A program made the position numbers and the translations under genes. From Vibrio sonorensis (GTDB lineage: Bacteria; Pseudomonadota; Gammaproteobacteria; Enterobacterales; Vibrionaceae), in contig NZ_LJJE01000096.1 of the NCBI RefSeq assembly GCF_001854765.1, positions 1 through 33,011 on the forward strand: a stretch of DNA of 33,011 bases, given 5' to 3'. Under the pieces are notes generated by a model. It did no database searches, was not told the origin of the DNA, and saw only the letters and a program-made list of their open reading frames with translations. Positions 9,015-18,731 of the stretch are shown piece after piece. Within the stretch, counting starts at the first letter, position 1. Each line of letters starts with the position of its first letter.

Positions 9015-9040
9015 TGAAAAAAGCCTCAAAACTGAGGCTT
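9015..9040 (-). terminator. Rho-independent terminator of the prp operon
   Basis: AAGCCTCA (9021-9028), loop AAAC, TGAGGCTT (9033-9040). On the minus strand the stem runs into TTTTTTC. It lies 20 bases after the prpE stop and is a textbook end for the operon. Confidence 0.9.
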
Positions 9041-9059
9041 CTATTGCTAAGTTTAAAGA

Positions 9060-10940
9060 TCAAGACTTGTTCAGTACTTTCTCAATTTCTTGCAAGCTTG
9101 TCGGATCATCAATCGTCGATGGTACTGCGTACTGCTCACCATCGGCTATTTGACGAATAGTTCGACGTAAAATTTTACCCGAACGGGTCTTGGGCAATCG
9201 CTCGACCACCAAAGCGTGTTTAAAACAAGCCACTGCACCAATTTCCTCGCGTACCTTTCCTACCAGTTCACCTTCAAGTTCTAGGTCGTCGACTTTCACG
9301 CCATCTTTGAGCACTACAAATCCCAGTGGTAATTGGCCTTTTAACTCATCGTGAACGCCAACCACCGCGCATTCGGCAATGGCAGGGTGCCCTCCCACAA
9401 TCTCTTCCATTTCACCGGTTGATAGACGGTGCCCCGCGACGTTTATCACATCATCAATTCGTCCCATAATAAACAGGTAGCCGTCTTCATCCAGATACCC
9501 ACCATCCCCTGAAACATAATAACCATCAAACTGACTCAGATAACCACTCTCAAACCTGTCGTGATTGCGCCAAACCGTCGGCAGACAACTAGGTGGTAAT
9601 GGCCGTTTCAGTACGACAAATCCTTGCTGGTTAGCTGCGACAGGCTCGCCCAACTCGTTGAGGATCTCGACTTGATAGCCGGGAATCGCCTTAGTAGCCG
9701 AACCCGCTTTAACTGGCATAGCTTCAACTCCAATAGGATTACCAGCAATCGCCCACCCGGTTTCCGTCTGCCACCAATGATCGACAACTGGCTTATGTGT
9801 TTTGCTTTCTACCCACTCCAAGGTAGGAGGGTCCAGCCTTTCTCCTGCCATAAAAATAGTATGCAGGTGACTTAGGTCATATTGACTAATGAGTGCCCCA
9901 TTTGGGTCTTCTTTCTTAATCGCCCTAAATGCCGTAGGCGCCGAAAAGAGCACTTCGACTTTGTACTCAGCGCAGACTCGCCAAAACGCACCCGGATCTG
10001 GCGTGCGCACGGGTTTTCCTTCATAAAGAACTGTCGTACAACCATGGATGAGCGGCGCATAAACAATGTAAGAGTGCCCTACCACCCAGCCGACATCAGA
10101 CGCAGCCCAATACACACCATCTTGTGGCATATTGTAGATCGCACTCATTGAATACTTCATCGCTACGGCATGTCCGCCATTATCCCGTACCACACCTTTC
10201 GGCTTACCCGTTGTGCCGGAGGTGTAGAGAATGTAGAGAGGATCAGTGGCTAGTACGGGTACACACCCATGAGGCAAAGCTTGTTGATAAGCTTGGATCC
10301 AGTCCTTGTCTCTCTCATTGGAGAGCTCTGCTGGACATTCTGGTCGTTGATATACCAGCACGGTTTCTGGTTTCCAACGGCTATCCATCACTGCTCTATC
10401 AACCAGCGGCTTATAGGGAATCACTTTGTTTATTTCAATGCCGCAAGAGGCTGTCATTAAAACCTTTGGTTCGGCGTCTTCTATTCTTACTGCCAGTTCA
10501 TTGGGCGCAAAGCCACCAAACACCACGGAATGGATAGCACCTAACCTTGCACACGCTAACATTGCGATCGCCGCTTCTGGGATCATTGGCATATAGATGA
10601 CAACGCGATCCCCTTTCACCACACCTTGTGCGGCTAGCATTCCCGCCGTTTTTGCAACTCGGTCTCTTAATTCTTGATAGCTAATGGACGTTTTATTTCC
10701 CGTAACAGGGGAGTCGTACAAGATGGCCGTGCGCGCTCCTCGCCCTTGCTCACAATGATAGTCGAGTGCCATCCATGAAGTATTCATTAAACCATCTGCG
10801 AACCACCGTTCTATGTCGTTTTCATCTTTGCTCAAGATGGTTTTAGGGACTTGAAACCAATCTAACTTACTCGCCTGTTCTGCCCAAAAAACTTCTGGGT
10901 TCGTCATTGCCCGATAGTATTCTTGCTCGTATGCAGACAT
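9060..10940 (-). CDS. prpE: Propionate-CoA ligase PrpE
   Basis: A 626-residue acyl-CoA synthetase of the ANL family, full length. It activates propionate to propionyl-CoA through propionyl-AMP. The P-loop-like motif TSGTTGKPKG is at residues 240-249. GDGGYLDEDGYLFIMGRIDDVINVAGHR and the catalytic-lysine motif PKTRSGK near residue 590 are present. The N-terminal YEQEYYRAMTNPEVFWAEQA region and the RDNGGH after the P-loop fit PrpE better than Acs. It is the last gene of the operon, 21 bases after prpF, with GGAGGAAG as its ribosome site. Confidence 0.93.
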   Translation of the reverse strand: MSAYEQEYYRAMTNPEVFWAEQASKLDWFQVPKTILSKDENDIERWFADGLMNTSWMALDYHCEQGRGARTAILYDSPVTGNKTSISYQELRDRVAKTAGMLAAQGVVKGDRVVIYMPMIPEAAIAMLACARLGAIHSVVFGGFAPNELAVRIEDAEPKVLMTASCGIEINKVIPYKPLVDRAVMDSRWKPETVLVYQRPECPAELSNERDKDWIQAYQQALPHGCVPVLATDPLYILYTSGTTGKPKGVVRDNGGHAVAMKYSMSAIYNMPQDGVYWAASDVGWVVGHSYIVYAPLIHGCTTVLYEGKPVRTPDPGAFWRVCAEYKVEVLFSAPTAFRAIKKEDPNGALISQYDLSHLHTIFMAGERLDPPTLEWVESKTHKPVVDHWWQTETGWAIAGNPIGVEAMPVKAGSATKAIPGYQVEILNELGEPVAANQQGFVVLKRPLPPSCLPTVWRNHDRFESGYLSQFDGYYVSGDGGYLDEDGYLFIMGRIDDVINVAGHRLSTGEMEEIVGGHPAIAECAVVGVHDELKGQLPLGFVVLKDGVKVDDLELEGELVGKVREEIGAVACFKHALVVERLPKTRSGKILRRTIRQIADGEQYAVPSTIDDPTSLQEIEKVLNKS

Positions 10941-10961
10941 ATTGCTTCCTCCAGTATGTCG

Positions 10962-12155
10962 CTATTGTTTTTTTAATGGCGGAATGGTGACACTCCCTTC
11001 CATTAACATTCGGGCGCTTCGACTCATGGTCGCTTTTTTTACTACCCAGCCCTTGGTTGTTTGCTTCGCTTCGGCTCCGACTTTTAACATCCCTGACGGA
11101 TGACCAAAGACCACACTGACTTTGCTTCCTCCACCAGCAGCAATATTAACTAGTGTGTCTGGAACACTCGCAGCACACGCTATTGCCACGGCAGCAGTGC
11201 CCATCATGGCATGGTGCAGTTTGCCCATGGAAAGCGCTCGAACTAACACATCTATCTGTTCTGATTCCACACGACTGCCGCTAGAGGATTGATAAGATTT
11301 AGGTTTGCTTACAAACGCGATCTTTGGCGTGTGTTGCCTTTTTACTGCATCTTCGCGATTGGAAATGAGCCCCATTTTTAACGCGCCTTCTGCGCGAATA
11401 GCCTCAAACTTGGCCAACAAACCCGCATCGCCATTAATATCGTCTTGCAATTCGGTACCTGTTAAACCAAGCGCGTTGGAATCGATAAATATTGTCGGGA
11501 TCCCTGCGTTTATCATGGTAGCGTTAAACGTGCCTACCCCTTCAACTGTCAGGTCATCAATTAAGTTTCCCGTTGGGAACATCGCTCCTTCCCCATCTGC
11601 GGGGTCAACAAAATCCACTTCGATTTCAGCTGCGGGGAAAGCGACACCATCCAAATAAAAATCACCCAGTTCTTGAACCTGACCATCTCTTATCGGCACG
11701 TGAACATGAATGGTTTTCCCTATGTTTTTCTGCCAAACTTTGACAGTAGCAATGCCATTTGTTGGGACTTTTTCAGGGTCGATCAAGCCTTTGTGCACCG
11801 CAAACGGTCCAACGGCTGATGAGAGGTTGCCACAGTTACCACTCCAATCGACAAAAGCCTTGTCTATCGCTACTTGCCCAAACAAATAGTCTACGTCGTG
11901 ATCCGGTCGCTCACTTTTGGATACAATCACAGTCTTACTATTACTAGACGTACCGCCGCCTAATCCGTCAATTTGCTTGCCATATGGGTCCGGACTACCT
12001 ATCACGCGTAGTAGTAGCTCATCCCTTGCCTTTCCAGCAACTTGAGCCTCTTTGGGAAGGTCGTTCAGGCTAAAAAACACACCTTTACTTGTGCCACCTC
12101 TCATATAAGTGGCGGGTACTTTAAGCTGAAAAGCTTTAGTTAAATCTATGCTCAT
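10962..12155 (-). CDS. prpF: 2-methylaconitate cis-trans isomerase PrpF
   Basis: A 397-residue protein with the signature start PATYMRGGTSKGVFF. It isomerises the 2-methylaconitate made by AcnD so that an aconitase can hydrate it to 2-methylisocitrate. The LDGLGGGTSSNSKT-like segment (DGLGGGTSSNSKTVIV) and the GNCGNLSSAVGPFAV segment are family features. Its ATG overlaps the repaired acnD stop in an ATGA, which indicates translational coupling. PrpF normally goes with AcnD, as here. Confidence 0.95.
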   Translation of the reverse strand: MSIDLTKAFQLKVPATYMRGGTSKGVFFSLNDLPKEAQVAGKARDELLLRVIGSPDPYGKQIDGLGGGTSSNSKTVIVSKSERPDHDVDYLFGQVAIDKAFVDWSGNCGNLSSAVGPFAVHKGLIDPEKVPTNGIATVKVWQKNIGKTIHVHVPIRDGQVQELGDFYLDGVAFPAAEIEVDFVDPADGEGAMFPTGNLIDDLTVEGVGTFNATMINAGIPTIFIDSNALGLTGTELQDDINGDAGLLAKFEAIRAEGALKMGLISNREDAVKRQHTPKIAFVSKPKSYQSSSGSRVESEQIDVLVRALSMGKLHHAMMGTAAVAIACAASVPDTLVNIAAGGGSKVSVVFGHPSGMLKVGAEAKQTTKGWVVKKATMSRSARMLMEGSVTIPPLKKQ

Positions 12156-14757
12156 ACCGCTCCCTCCTGAGCCAAAAAATCCTTGGCAAACCGTTGAAGT
12201 ACACCACCCGCTTTATAAACCGACACTTCATCTTCCGTGTCTAAGCGACAGGTCACTGGCACATCGAACTTCTCACCCGTACGACGCGTTATTACCAAGG
12301 CAAGCTCTGCTCCTGGCTGATAACGCCCGCCACGTCATACTCTTCACTGCCGTCTAAAGCTAAGGTTTTTCGCGTGACACCCTGTGGGAACTGAAGCGGT
12401 AATACACCCATACCAACCAGGTTGGTGCGGTGAATTCGTTCAAACCCTTCTGCAACTATCGCTTCGACACCCGCTAGCCTTACCCCTTTTGCAGCCCAGT
12501 CGCGCGATGAACCTTGGCCATAATCGGCGCCGGCAATTATGATGAGTGGCTGCTTGCGCGCCATATAAGTTTCAATGGCTTCCCACATTCGTGTGACTTT
12601 TCCCTCTGGCTCGATACGCGTATAAGAGCCTTGCTTAACTTCACCTTTTTCTTTGACCATTTCGTTAAACAACTTGGGATTTGCAAAGGTTGCCCTTTGT
12701 GCCGTTAAGTGGTCCCCTCGGTGGGTGGCATAGGAGTTAAAATCCTCTTCGGGTAACCCCATCTTCGCTAAGTATTCCCCTGCTGCACTTGACGCCAAGA
12801 TTGCATTAGAGGGTGAAAGGTGGTCCGTGGTTATGTTGTCACCCAAAACCGCTAGCGGCCTCATTGAGGACAGCTTTCGCTCTCCTGCAAGTGCTCCCTC
12901 CCAATATGGAGGTCGACGAATATAGGTACTCTGCGGTCGCCAATCATACAAAGGGCTCTCTGCCTTTTCGTCGTCATCAAGAGTGAACATCTTGATATAG
13001 ATTTGATTGAACTGCTCTGGCTTAACGTGCTTATTAACCACTGCATCGATTTCGTCATCACTTGGCCAAAGGTCGTTGAGGTATATTGGCTGACCGTTTT
13101 TGCGATAACCCAAAGCGTCATTTTCAATATCAAACCTCATCGTCCCCGCTATGGCATAGGCAACAACAAGTGGCGGTGAGGCGAGGAAAGCTTGTTTCGC
13201 GTATGGGTGGATTCGACCGTCAAAGTTTCGATTCCCCGACAACACCGCCGTGGTATACACGTCCCGTTCGACTATCTCTTGCTGGATTTTGGGATCCAGT
13301 GCACCACTCATCCCATTACAAGTCGTACAGGCATAAGCAACAATACCAAAGCCCAGCTTCTCTAGCTCCGGCAATAGGCCTGCTTCTTCAAGGTAAAGTT
13401 TGGCTACTTTTGAACCGGGAGCAAAAGAGCTCTTTACCCAAGGTCGACGTTTGAGTCCAAGTTCATTGGCTTTCTTTGCCACCAGTCCCGCCGCCACAAC
13501 ATTGCGAGGGTTGCTGGTGTTGGTGCAAGAGGTGATGGCCGCAATAATGACCGCCCCATCTGGCAGTTCGCCCTGTTTTTGCTCCCACGGTTTAGATATG
13601 CCCCTGTCTGCCAGTTCTGTTGTCGGCAATCGACGGTGAGGATTTGATGGGCCAGCCATATTGCGACCAACACTACTCAAATCAAACTCTAATACCCTTT
13701 CGTATTTGGCATCGATGAGGTCGTCTGCCCATAACCCAGTCGTTTTCGCGTATCGCTCTACTAGTTCAACCTGCTGTTTGTCCCTGCCGGTCAACTTCAA
13801 GTAGTCTATGGTTTGCTCATCAATGTAGAACATACCTGCTGTTGCACCATATTCCGGTGTCATATTAGAGATGGTAGCGCGATCGCCAATAGTCAGGTCT
13901 CTTGCCCCTTCGCCAAAAAATTCTAAATAACTTGAGACTACCTTTGCGTTTCTTAAAAACTCCGTAATCGCCAATACAATATCGGTGGCAGTGATCCCCG
14001 GCTGACGTTCTCCTGTTAGCTTGACACCCACGATATCTGGCAGGCGCATCATTGAAGGTCGGCCTAACATCACGGTTTCTGCTTCTAATCCACCGACTCC
14101 TATTGCGATAACGCCTAGCGCATCGACATGTGGGGTATGACTGTCGGTTCCAACGCAGGTATCTGGAAACGCCACGCCTTCTTTCAATTGAACAACGGGA
14201 GACATTTTCTCCAAATTAATCTGGTGCATAATGCCATTGCCCGCTGGGATCACACTGACATTTTCAAATGCGGTTTTACACCACTCGATAAAGTGAAACC
14301 TGTCTTCGTTTCTCCGCTCTTCAATCGCGCGGTTCTTGTCAAACGCATTCACTTCAAACCCCGCGTGTTCTACTGCGAGTGAATGATCGACTATCAATTG
14401 GGTCTCTACCACTGGATTGACTTTGGCTGGGTCTCCGCCTTGTTGTGCAATGGCATCTCTTAGGCCAGCCAAATCAACCAAAGCGGTCTGACCTAAGATA
14501 TCGTGACATACCACTCGCGCTGGATACCAAGGAAAATCGTGTTCTCTTTTTCGGTCTATCAGTTGTAATAAGGACTGCCGCAGTGAAGAAGGCTCGCAAC
14601 GCCTGACTAACTGCTCAGCAAGAACACGGGAGGTGTACGGCAACTTTTCATAGCTACCGGGGGAAATATCGTTAACTGCCTGACGCGCATCGTAGAACTC
14701 AGCCGATGTGCCGCTGAGGGGCTTTCGATATTCTTTATTAACATTCTGACTGCTCAT
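12152..14757 (-). CDS. acnD: 2-methylcitrate dehydratase AcnD, frame broken near the 3' end
   Basis: An iron-sulfur aconitase-family enzyme that dehydrates 2-methylcitrate. The [4Fe-4S] ligands are visible: C411 (ITSCTNTSNPRN), C477 and C480 (YACTTCNGMSG). As given, the frame stops at 12292 after 821 residues. One extra base at about 12300 continues it as LVITRRTGEKFDVPV...VYKAGGVLQRFA to TGA at 12152-12154, for about 868 residues, matching the family's usual length. The recovered tail is conserved in character and restores the ATGA overlap with prpF, so the break is very likely a sequence error. A large hairpin precedes the gene. Confidence 0.93.
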
Positions 14758-14775
14758 GGTCTACTTCCTCTTACC

Positions 14776-14805
14776 CCCTCAGTTGCCAGTACTGGTAACT
14801 GAGGG
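14776..14805 (-). other. Intercistronic hairpin between prpC and acnD
   Basis: These 30 bases form a near-perfect inverted repeat: CCCTCAGTTG at 14776-14785 opposite TAACTGAGGG at 14796-14805, with CCAGTACTGG in the middle. Only one pair is not Watson-Crick, and that is a G-U in RNA. On the transcript it is followed by G-rich sequence, not a U tract, so it is not a terminator. It more likely stabilises or directs processing of the polycistronic mRNA. Confidence 0.7.
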
Positions 14806-14820
14806 CAATATCCAACGCTA

Positions 14821-15951
14821 TTAACCTCGTTTATCTATCGGTAACCAAGCTTGTGCTTCTGGCCCTTGGTAATCTGCACTTGGTCGTATGATTCGGTTGT
14901 TTTCACGTTGCTCGTAGACATGTGCGGCCCACCCGGTTAATCGACTCATCACGAAAATGGGGGTAAATAGTTTGGTAGGAATATCCATAAAGTGATACGC
15001 CGAAGCATGGAAAAAATCTGCGTTACAGAACAGACCCTTTTCTCGCTTCATAACCGCTTCTACCCGTTCAGAAACCGCATAAAGATGGGTATCGCCCACA
15101 TGCTCTGAAAGCGATTTAGACCATTTTTTTATCAACGCATTTCTAGGGTCACTTTCTCGATAAATGGCGTGTCCAAACCCCATTATCTTGTCTCTGTTTT
15201 TAAGCATTTTCAGTATATTTGCTTCTGCTTCATCTGGGGTTTTCCAGTTTTGGATCATCTCCATTGCCGCTTCATTTGCGCCACCGTGAAGCGGTCCTCG
15301 AAGTGTGCCAATAGCCGCTGTTACACATGAATGAATATCTGAAAGTGTCGATGCACACACGCGTGCAGCAAAAGTAGAAGCGTTAAACTCATGCTCCGCA
15401 TACAAGATCAATGAGCAGTGCATCACTTGTTTGTGGAGGTCACTTGGTTCTTTGTCGGTCAACATTTTAAGGAAATAGCCGCCAATACAGTCCTGACTTC
15501 GATCTTCAGTATCAATACGCACCCCGTCATGACTGAATCTGTACCAGTAACAGATTATGGCTGGAAACAGCGCTAACATTCGCTCGGTAGCGGGTTGTTG
15601 CGTAGAGAAGTCAAGCTCTTGCTCGAGATTTCCAAGTACTGAGCACCCCGTTCTCATAACATCCATCGGATGTGCAGTTGCGGGCAATAGCTCAAGCGCG
15701 TTTTTAAGACTTTCAGGTAAGCCGCGTAAACTGACCAACTTTGTTTTGTAGTCATCCAATTCACTTTGCGTTGGCAAGTGACCGCGTAACAAAAGATGAG
15801 CCACTTCTTCAAACTGAGCGTGGTTAGCCAAGTCAGTGATGTCGTAACCGCGATAGGTTAGTCCTGTTCCTGATTTTCCGACAGTGCATAATGATGTGCT
15901 TCCAGCGCTTTGACCTCTAAGTCCTGCGCCACCTAACTCTTTAGTAGGCAT
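14821..15951 (-). CDS. prpC: 2-methylcitrate synthase PrpC
   Basis: A 376-residue citrate-synthase-family enzyme that condenses propionyl-CoA with oxaloacetate. The catalytic triad is visible as H222 (GPLHGGAN), H261 (GFGHAIY) and D312 (NADFFHASAY). The N-terminus (LTYRGYDITDLA) is typical of PrpC. The start is ATG 15951, preceded by AAGGAG with a 6-base spacer. It lies between prpB and acnD. Confidence 0.95.
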   Translation of the reverse strand: MPTKELGGAGLRGQSAGSTSLCTVGKSGTGLTYRGYDITDLANHAQFEEVAHLLLRGHLPTQSELDDYKTKLVSLRGLPESLKNALELLPATAHPMDVMRTGCSVLGNLEQELDFSTQQPATERMLALFPAIICYWYRFSHDGVRIDTEDRSQDCIGGYFLKMLTDKEPSDLHKQVMHCSLILYAEHEFNASTFAARVCASTLSDIHSCVTAAIGTLRGPLHGGANEAAMEMIQNWKTPDEAEANILKMLKNRDKIMGFGHAIYRESDPRNALIKKWSKSLSEHVGDTHLYAVSERVEAVMKREKGLFCNADFFHASAYHFMDIPTKLFTPIFVMSRLTGWAAHVYEQRENNRIIRPSADYQGPEAQAWLPIDKRG

Positions 15952-16074
15952 AATGAACTCCTTTTCGAAACAGCTTATTGCTCTCTGCGTAGCATTTTTT
16001 TACTGGTTCAGTTTCACGTTTGTTTATGGATAATGGTTTTCTTCAGGCTCCCCGCTATGGGTACTGTTTTTGCG

Positions 16075-16968
16075 TTACGACTCTGAAAACAGTTTGTCCA
16101 GCTTGTCTTCGTATTCGTGATAGTTCAAATGTTGATAGAGCTCTTTCCGGCTCTGCATTTGACCTAGTAGCGCCTCTTGATTTCCCACTGTCAAAAGGTG
16201 CTGATACACCGTCTCTGCCGCTTTGTTCATTGCTCGAAAAGCACTAAGGGGGTAAAGCACCATATCGACGTTTACTTCAGAGAGCTGTTGACCGCTGTAA
16301 AGTGGTGTTTGACCAAATTCAGTGATATTGGCGAGAATGGGAATCGGTTTACCCGTGGCTTGCTTTAACGCACTAGAGAACTGTTTGTACTGTTGCAACT
16401 CGTTCATCGCCTCTGGGAAAATCATATCTGCGCCTGCTTCGACACATGCAATGGCGCGCTCTATCGCTTTGTCCATACCCTCTACCGCAAGCGCGTCGGT
16501 CCGAGCCATAATCACGAAGCTGTCATCCGTTCGCGCATCTACCGCGGCTTTTACTCTATCTACCATCTCTTGTTTTGAAACAATGGCTTTATTAGGACGG
16601 TGACCACATCGCTTCTGAGCCACTTGGTCTTCCATATGAACGGCGCCAGCCCCCGCTTTTTCCATCGCTTTAATCGTTCGGGCAATGTTAAAAGCGCCAC
16701 CAAAACCAGTATCAATATCAACCAATAACGGTAAATCACAGGCGTTGGTGATTCTCTCTACATCAACCAGTACGTCATTTAACGTAGTAATGCCAAGATC
16801 CGGTAAGCCATACGAAGCGTTAGCAATGCCGCCACCTGACAAGTAAATTGCTTGGTGCCCGACATTCTTCGCCATCATGGCGCAATATGGATTGATTGTG
16901 CCGACAATTTGCAGCGGATCATTTTGTTCTACAGCGAGTCGAAACTTCGCTCCCGGAGTCATGCTCAT
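16075..16968 (-). CDS. prpB: Methylisocitrate lyase PrpB
   Basis: A 297-residue enzyme of the isocitrate lyase/PEP mutase family. It cleaves 2-methylisocitrate to pyruvate and succinate. The active-site motif KRCGH is at residues 119-123, with the nucleophilic Cys at 121, and metal-binding VDIDTGFG at 83-90. The start ATG is preceded by AAGGAAA and lies 12 bases after the GntR stop, so the regulator and the enzymes are one operon. A 123-base gap to prpC has no clear gene or terminator. Confidence 0.96.
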   Translation of the reverse strand: MSMTPGAKFRLAVEQNDPLQIVGTINPYCAMMAKNVGHQAIYLSGGGIANASYGLPDLGITTLNDVLVDVERITNACDLPLLVDIDTGFGGAFNIARTIKAMEKAGAGAVHMEDQVAQKRCGHRPNKAIVSKQEMVDRVKAAVDARTDDSFVIMARTDALAVEGMDKAIERAIACVEAGADMIFPEAMNELQQYKQFSSALKQATGKPIPILANITEFGQTPLYSGQQLSEVNVDMVLYPLSAFRAMNKAAETVYQHLLTVGNQEALLGQMQSRKELYQHLNYHEYEDKLDKLFSES

Positions 16969-16980
16969 GACAGTTTCCTT

Positions 16981-17679
16981 TTAGTCATTCTCAACTAAGC
17001 TAATTTGCTGTTCTATCAGTTTTCTGCTGCCAGAAATGTGCCTGCGCATTAACATCTCAGCCAGCTCTTCATCGCGATTGCGTATCGCTTGTAAAATAAA
17101 CTTGTGTTCTTCTAGTGCCTCTTTTGGTCGAGATTGTGCGCGAGGAGATTGATATCGGTACATTCTCAATAAGTGATAGAGTTCATCACATAGCAGATTG
17201 ATCAACTTGCTGTTGCGACTTGCCTGAATAATGCGGTAATGGAAGTCAAAATCACCGTGCTGGTGAAAATATGACGCCCCCTCGACTCTGTCGATATGAG
17301 TAGAATGTGTTGACAATAATGCTTCTAATCCAAGTAACTCCTCTTGCGAGATGTTTCTTGCAGCCAGCCGTGCAGCCATCCCTTCCAGCGCTTCTCTAAC
17401 GGCGTATAACTCAACGAGTTTTTCTGGAGAAAAGGTAATCACCCTAGCACCGACGTGGGGAATCCGCTCAATGAGACCTAAGCCTTCTAATCGCATGATG
17501 GCTTCTCTCAGTGGCCCTCGGCTAACGCTGTATCGCTTGGCTAGCTCTGGTTCCGATATCTTGCTTCCCGGCGTTAGCTCACCTTCTACAATGGCTTCTA
17601 CCAAAGCTTCGGTTAGGGTAACGGACTTGGTATTTTCTCTTTCGGCGACCAAACTCTTCACTACAACTCTCTTAGACAT
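16981..17679 (-). CDS. GntR-family regulator (FCD domain) of the 2-methylcitrate operon
   Basis: A 232-residue protein. The winged helix-turn-helix is at about residues 20-85 (SEPELAKRYSVSRGPLREAIMRLEGLGLIERIPHVGARV), and the C-terminal two-thirds is an all-helical FCD ligand-binding domain (LYAVREALEGMAARLAA, HKFILQAIRNRDEELAEMLMRRHI). It is the first gene of the propionate operon. Three palindromes of one sequence lie just upstream, the nearest 3 bases from its start codon, which argues for autorepression. The inducer is probably a pathway intermediate such as 2-methylcitrate; that is inference. There is no clear ribosome site. Confidence 0.92.
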   Translation of the reverse strand: MSKRVVVKSLVAERENTKSVTLTEALVEAIVEGELTPGSKISEPELAKRYSVSRGPLREAIMRLEGLGLIERIPHVGARVITFSPEKLVELYAVREALEGMAARLAARNISQEELLGLEALLSTHSTHIDRVEGASYFHQHGDFDFHYRIIQASRNSKLINLLCDELYHLLRMYRYQSPRAQSRPKEALEEHKFILQAIRNRDEELAEMLMRRHISGSRKLIEQQISLVEND

Positions 17680-17682
17680 TAC

Positions 17683-17694
17683 ATTGTCTACAAT
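17683..17694. promoter_or_regulatory. GntR operator copy 1 (start-proximal)
   Basis: ATTGTCTACAAT, a palindrome apart from its centre, ends 3 bases upstream of the regulator's ATG. It lies where the ribosome site would be and downstream of the proposed -10. Confidence 0.75.
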
Positions 17695-17710
17695 TCGTTA
17701 ATCTAACGTT

Positions 17711-17740
17711 AAAATAGTCGAACAAATTGTCAACAATCAA
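17711..17740 (-). promoter_or_regulatory. Probable promoter of the GntR-prp operon
   Basis: On the minus strand TTGATT (17735-17740) and TATTTT (17711-17716) are separated by 18 bases. The spacer and -35 overlap operator copy 2, and copy 3 sits directly upstream, as expected for a repressed promoter. An alternative -35, TTGACA, lies inside copy 2 but lacks a matching -10. Confidence 0.5.
17726..17737. promoter_or_regulatory. GntR operator copy 2
   Basis: ATTGTCAACAAT, identical to copies 1 and 3 except for the central base. It overlaps the proposed -35 and spacer. Confidence 0.8.
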
Positions 17741-17744
17741 GCAA

Positions 17745-17756
17745 ATTGTCGACAAT
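17745..17756. promoter_or_regulatory. GntR operator copy 3 (perfect palindrome)
   Basis: ATTGTCGACAAT is a perfect palindrome and extends to 16 bases (AAATTGTCGACAATTT, 17743-17758). It lies 19 bases from copy 2, just under two helical turns. Confidence 0.85.
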
Positions 17757-17898
17757 TTAGACTAAGGTAGTAGCTCTTATTTTGGTAAAATAGGCGCGTT
17801 AGTATCTTGAAATCGAAAAAAAACCTGCGGTTACAGGGGATTAAGTGAAGAAACAATCGTTTGGGTCTACACTGGACCTAGAAATATAAAAATATTCG

Positions 17899-18705
17899 AT
17901 GGTTATAACGATGAAAGTTATTCAGTGGTGTACTTTTAGCGTCTTTGCTTGCTCGCTAATGGGATGTTCGCTTTTTATTAAGCCAGATCCGGATCCTATG
18001 GCTTACCCAACCTTAGCAAACTCCCATTACAGCGGTGATGAAATTCCCTTAAACAAAACGGCTAATGTAATCAACAGCGCCGTTGTCGCTGGCCGCACCG
18101 TACCGATATCTGACAAAGAGAGGGTCAATCAAAAGCTACCTTTGATCTTTGCTGAAATTGGAGACCGTACCAGTATTCGCTATCAAGTACTCAGCGAAGC
18201 AGGATTCCATTCCGCGATTAAAAACTTAGTGACTCAATACAGCTGCCACCTCTATGCCAGCCAGCAAACGCGAGATACCGTACAGTTGTGCCCTCCTCAT
18301 CACAAACTCGTAGATAATGAACCCGGCTACCTGCCCTTTATCGATGGCTACTGGTTCGATCACCGTATGGAAGTTAGTCACACAAACCAAAATCACGGTC
18401 TACAGGTAGACCTCTTCTTAAAAAGCGGTAACGAAAGGCCCCTCACTTCCACTTGGGGAGCGGTGCATACACTAGGCCCATTTGACAACAATCAGTTCGA
18501 CGAAAAACAACTCGTCCTCACGATACATCTCAAGGCCTACTACAAAAACGGCGATGCGCAGGTATGGTCGCCTATGCACCACGAACCACTCATTTTCTTC
18601 GTTCTGTTACCAACAAAAGACCATATAGCCAAACAAACTAATGAGATCGCGGCGATGGACTACAGTTACCAAAACGCTCAGTTGCTTGTCGTCGATAGCC
18701 GTTGA
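17899..18705 (+). CDS. Putative lipoprotein of unknown function
   Basis: A 268-residue protein with a lipoprotein signal: hydrophobic stretch then lipobox LMGC, Cys at residue 23 if it starts at 17899. The second ATG (17911, MKVIQWC) gives a more usual signal length and may be the true start. The mature part is soluble, with no domain I recognise; two cysteines (YSCHLY, QLCPPH) could form a disulfide. It is divergent from the propionate operon and convergent with the AraC gene, so no operon partner suggests a role. Confidence 0.75.
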   Translation: MVITMKVIQWCTFSVFACSLMGCSLFIKPDPDPMAYPTLANSHYSGDEIPLNKTANVINSAVVAGRTVPISDKERVNQKLPLIFAEIGDRTSIRYQVLSEAGFHSAIKNLVTQYSCHLYASQQTRDTVQLCPPHHKLVDNEPGYLPFIDGYWFDHRMEVSHTNQNHGLQVDLFLKSGNERPLTSTWGAVHTLGPFDNNQFDEKQLVLTIHLKAYYKNGDAQVWSPMHHEPLIFFVLLPTKDHIAKQTNEIAAMDYSYQNAQLLVVDSR

Positions 18706-18731
18706 ACTTCAAATGGTGTGAGCATGAATAG

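Noticed and set aside
12148..12357. Plus-strand frame at the acnD-prpF junction
   Set aside because: The minus strand here codes for the conserved AcnD C-terminus once one base is restored.
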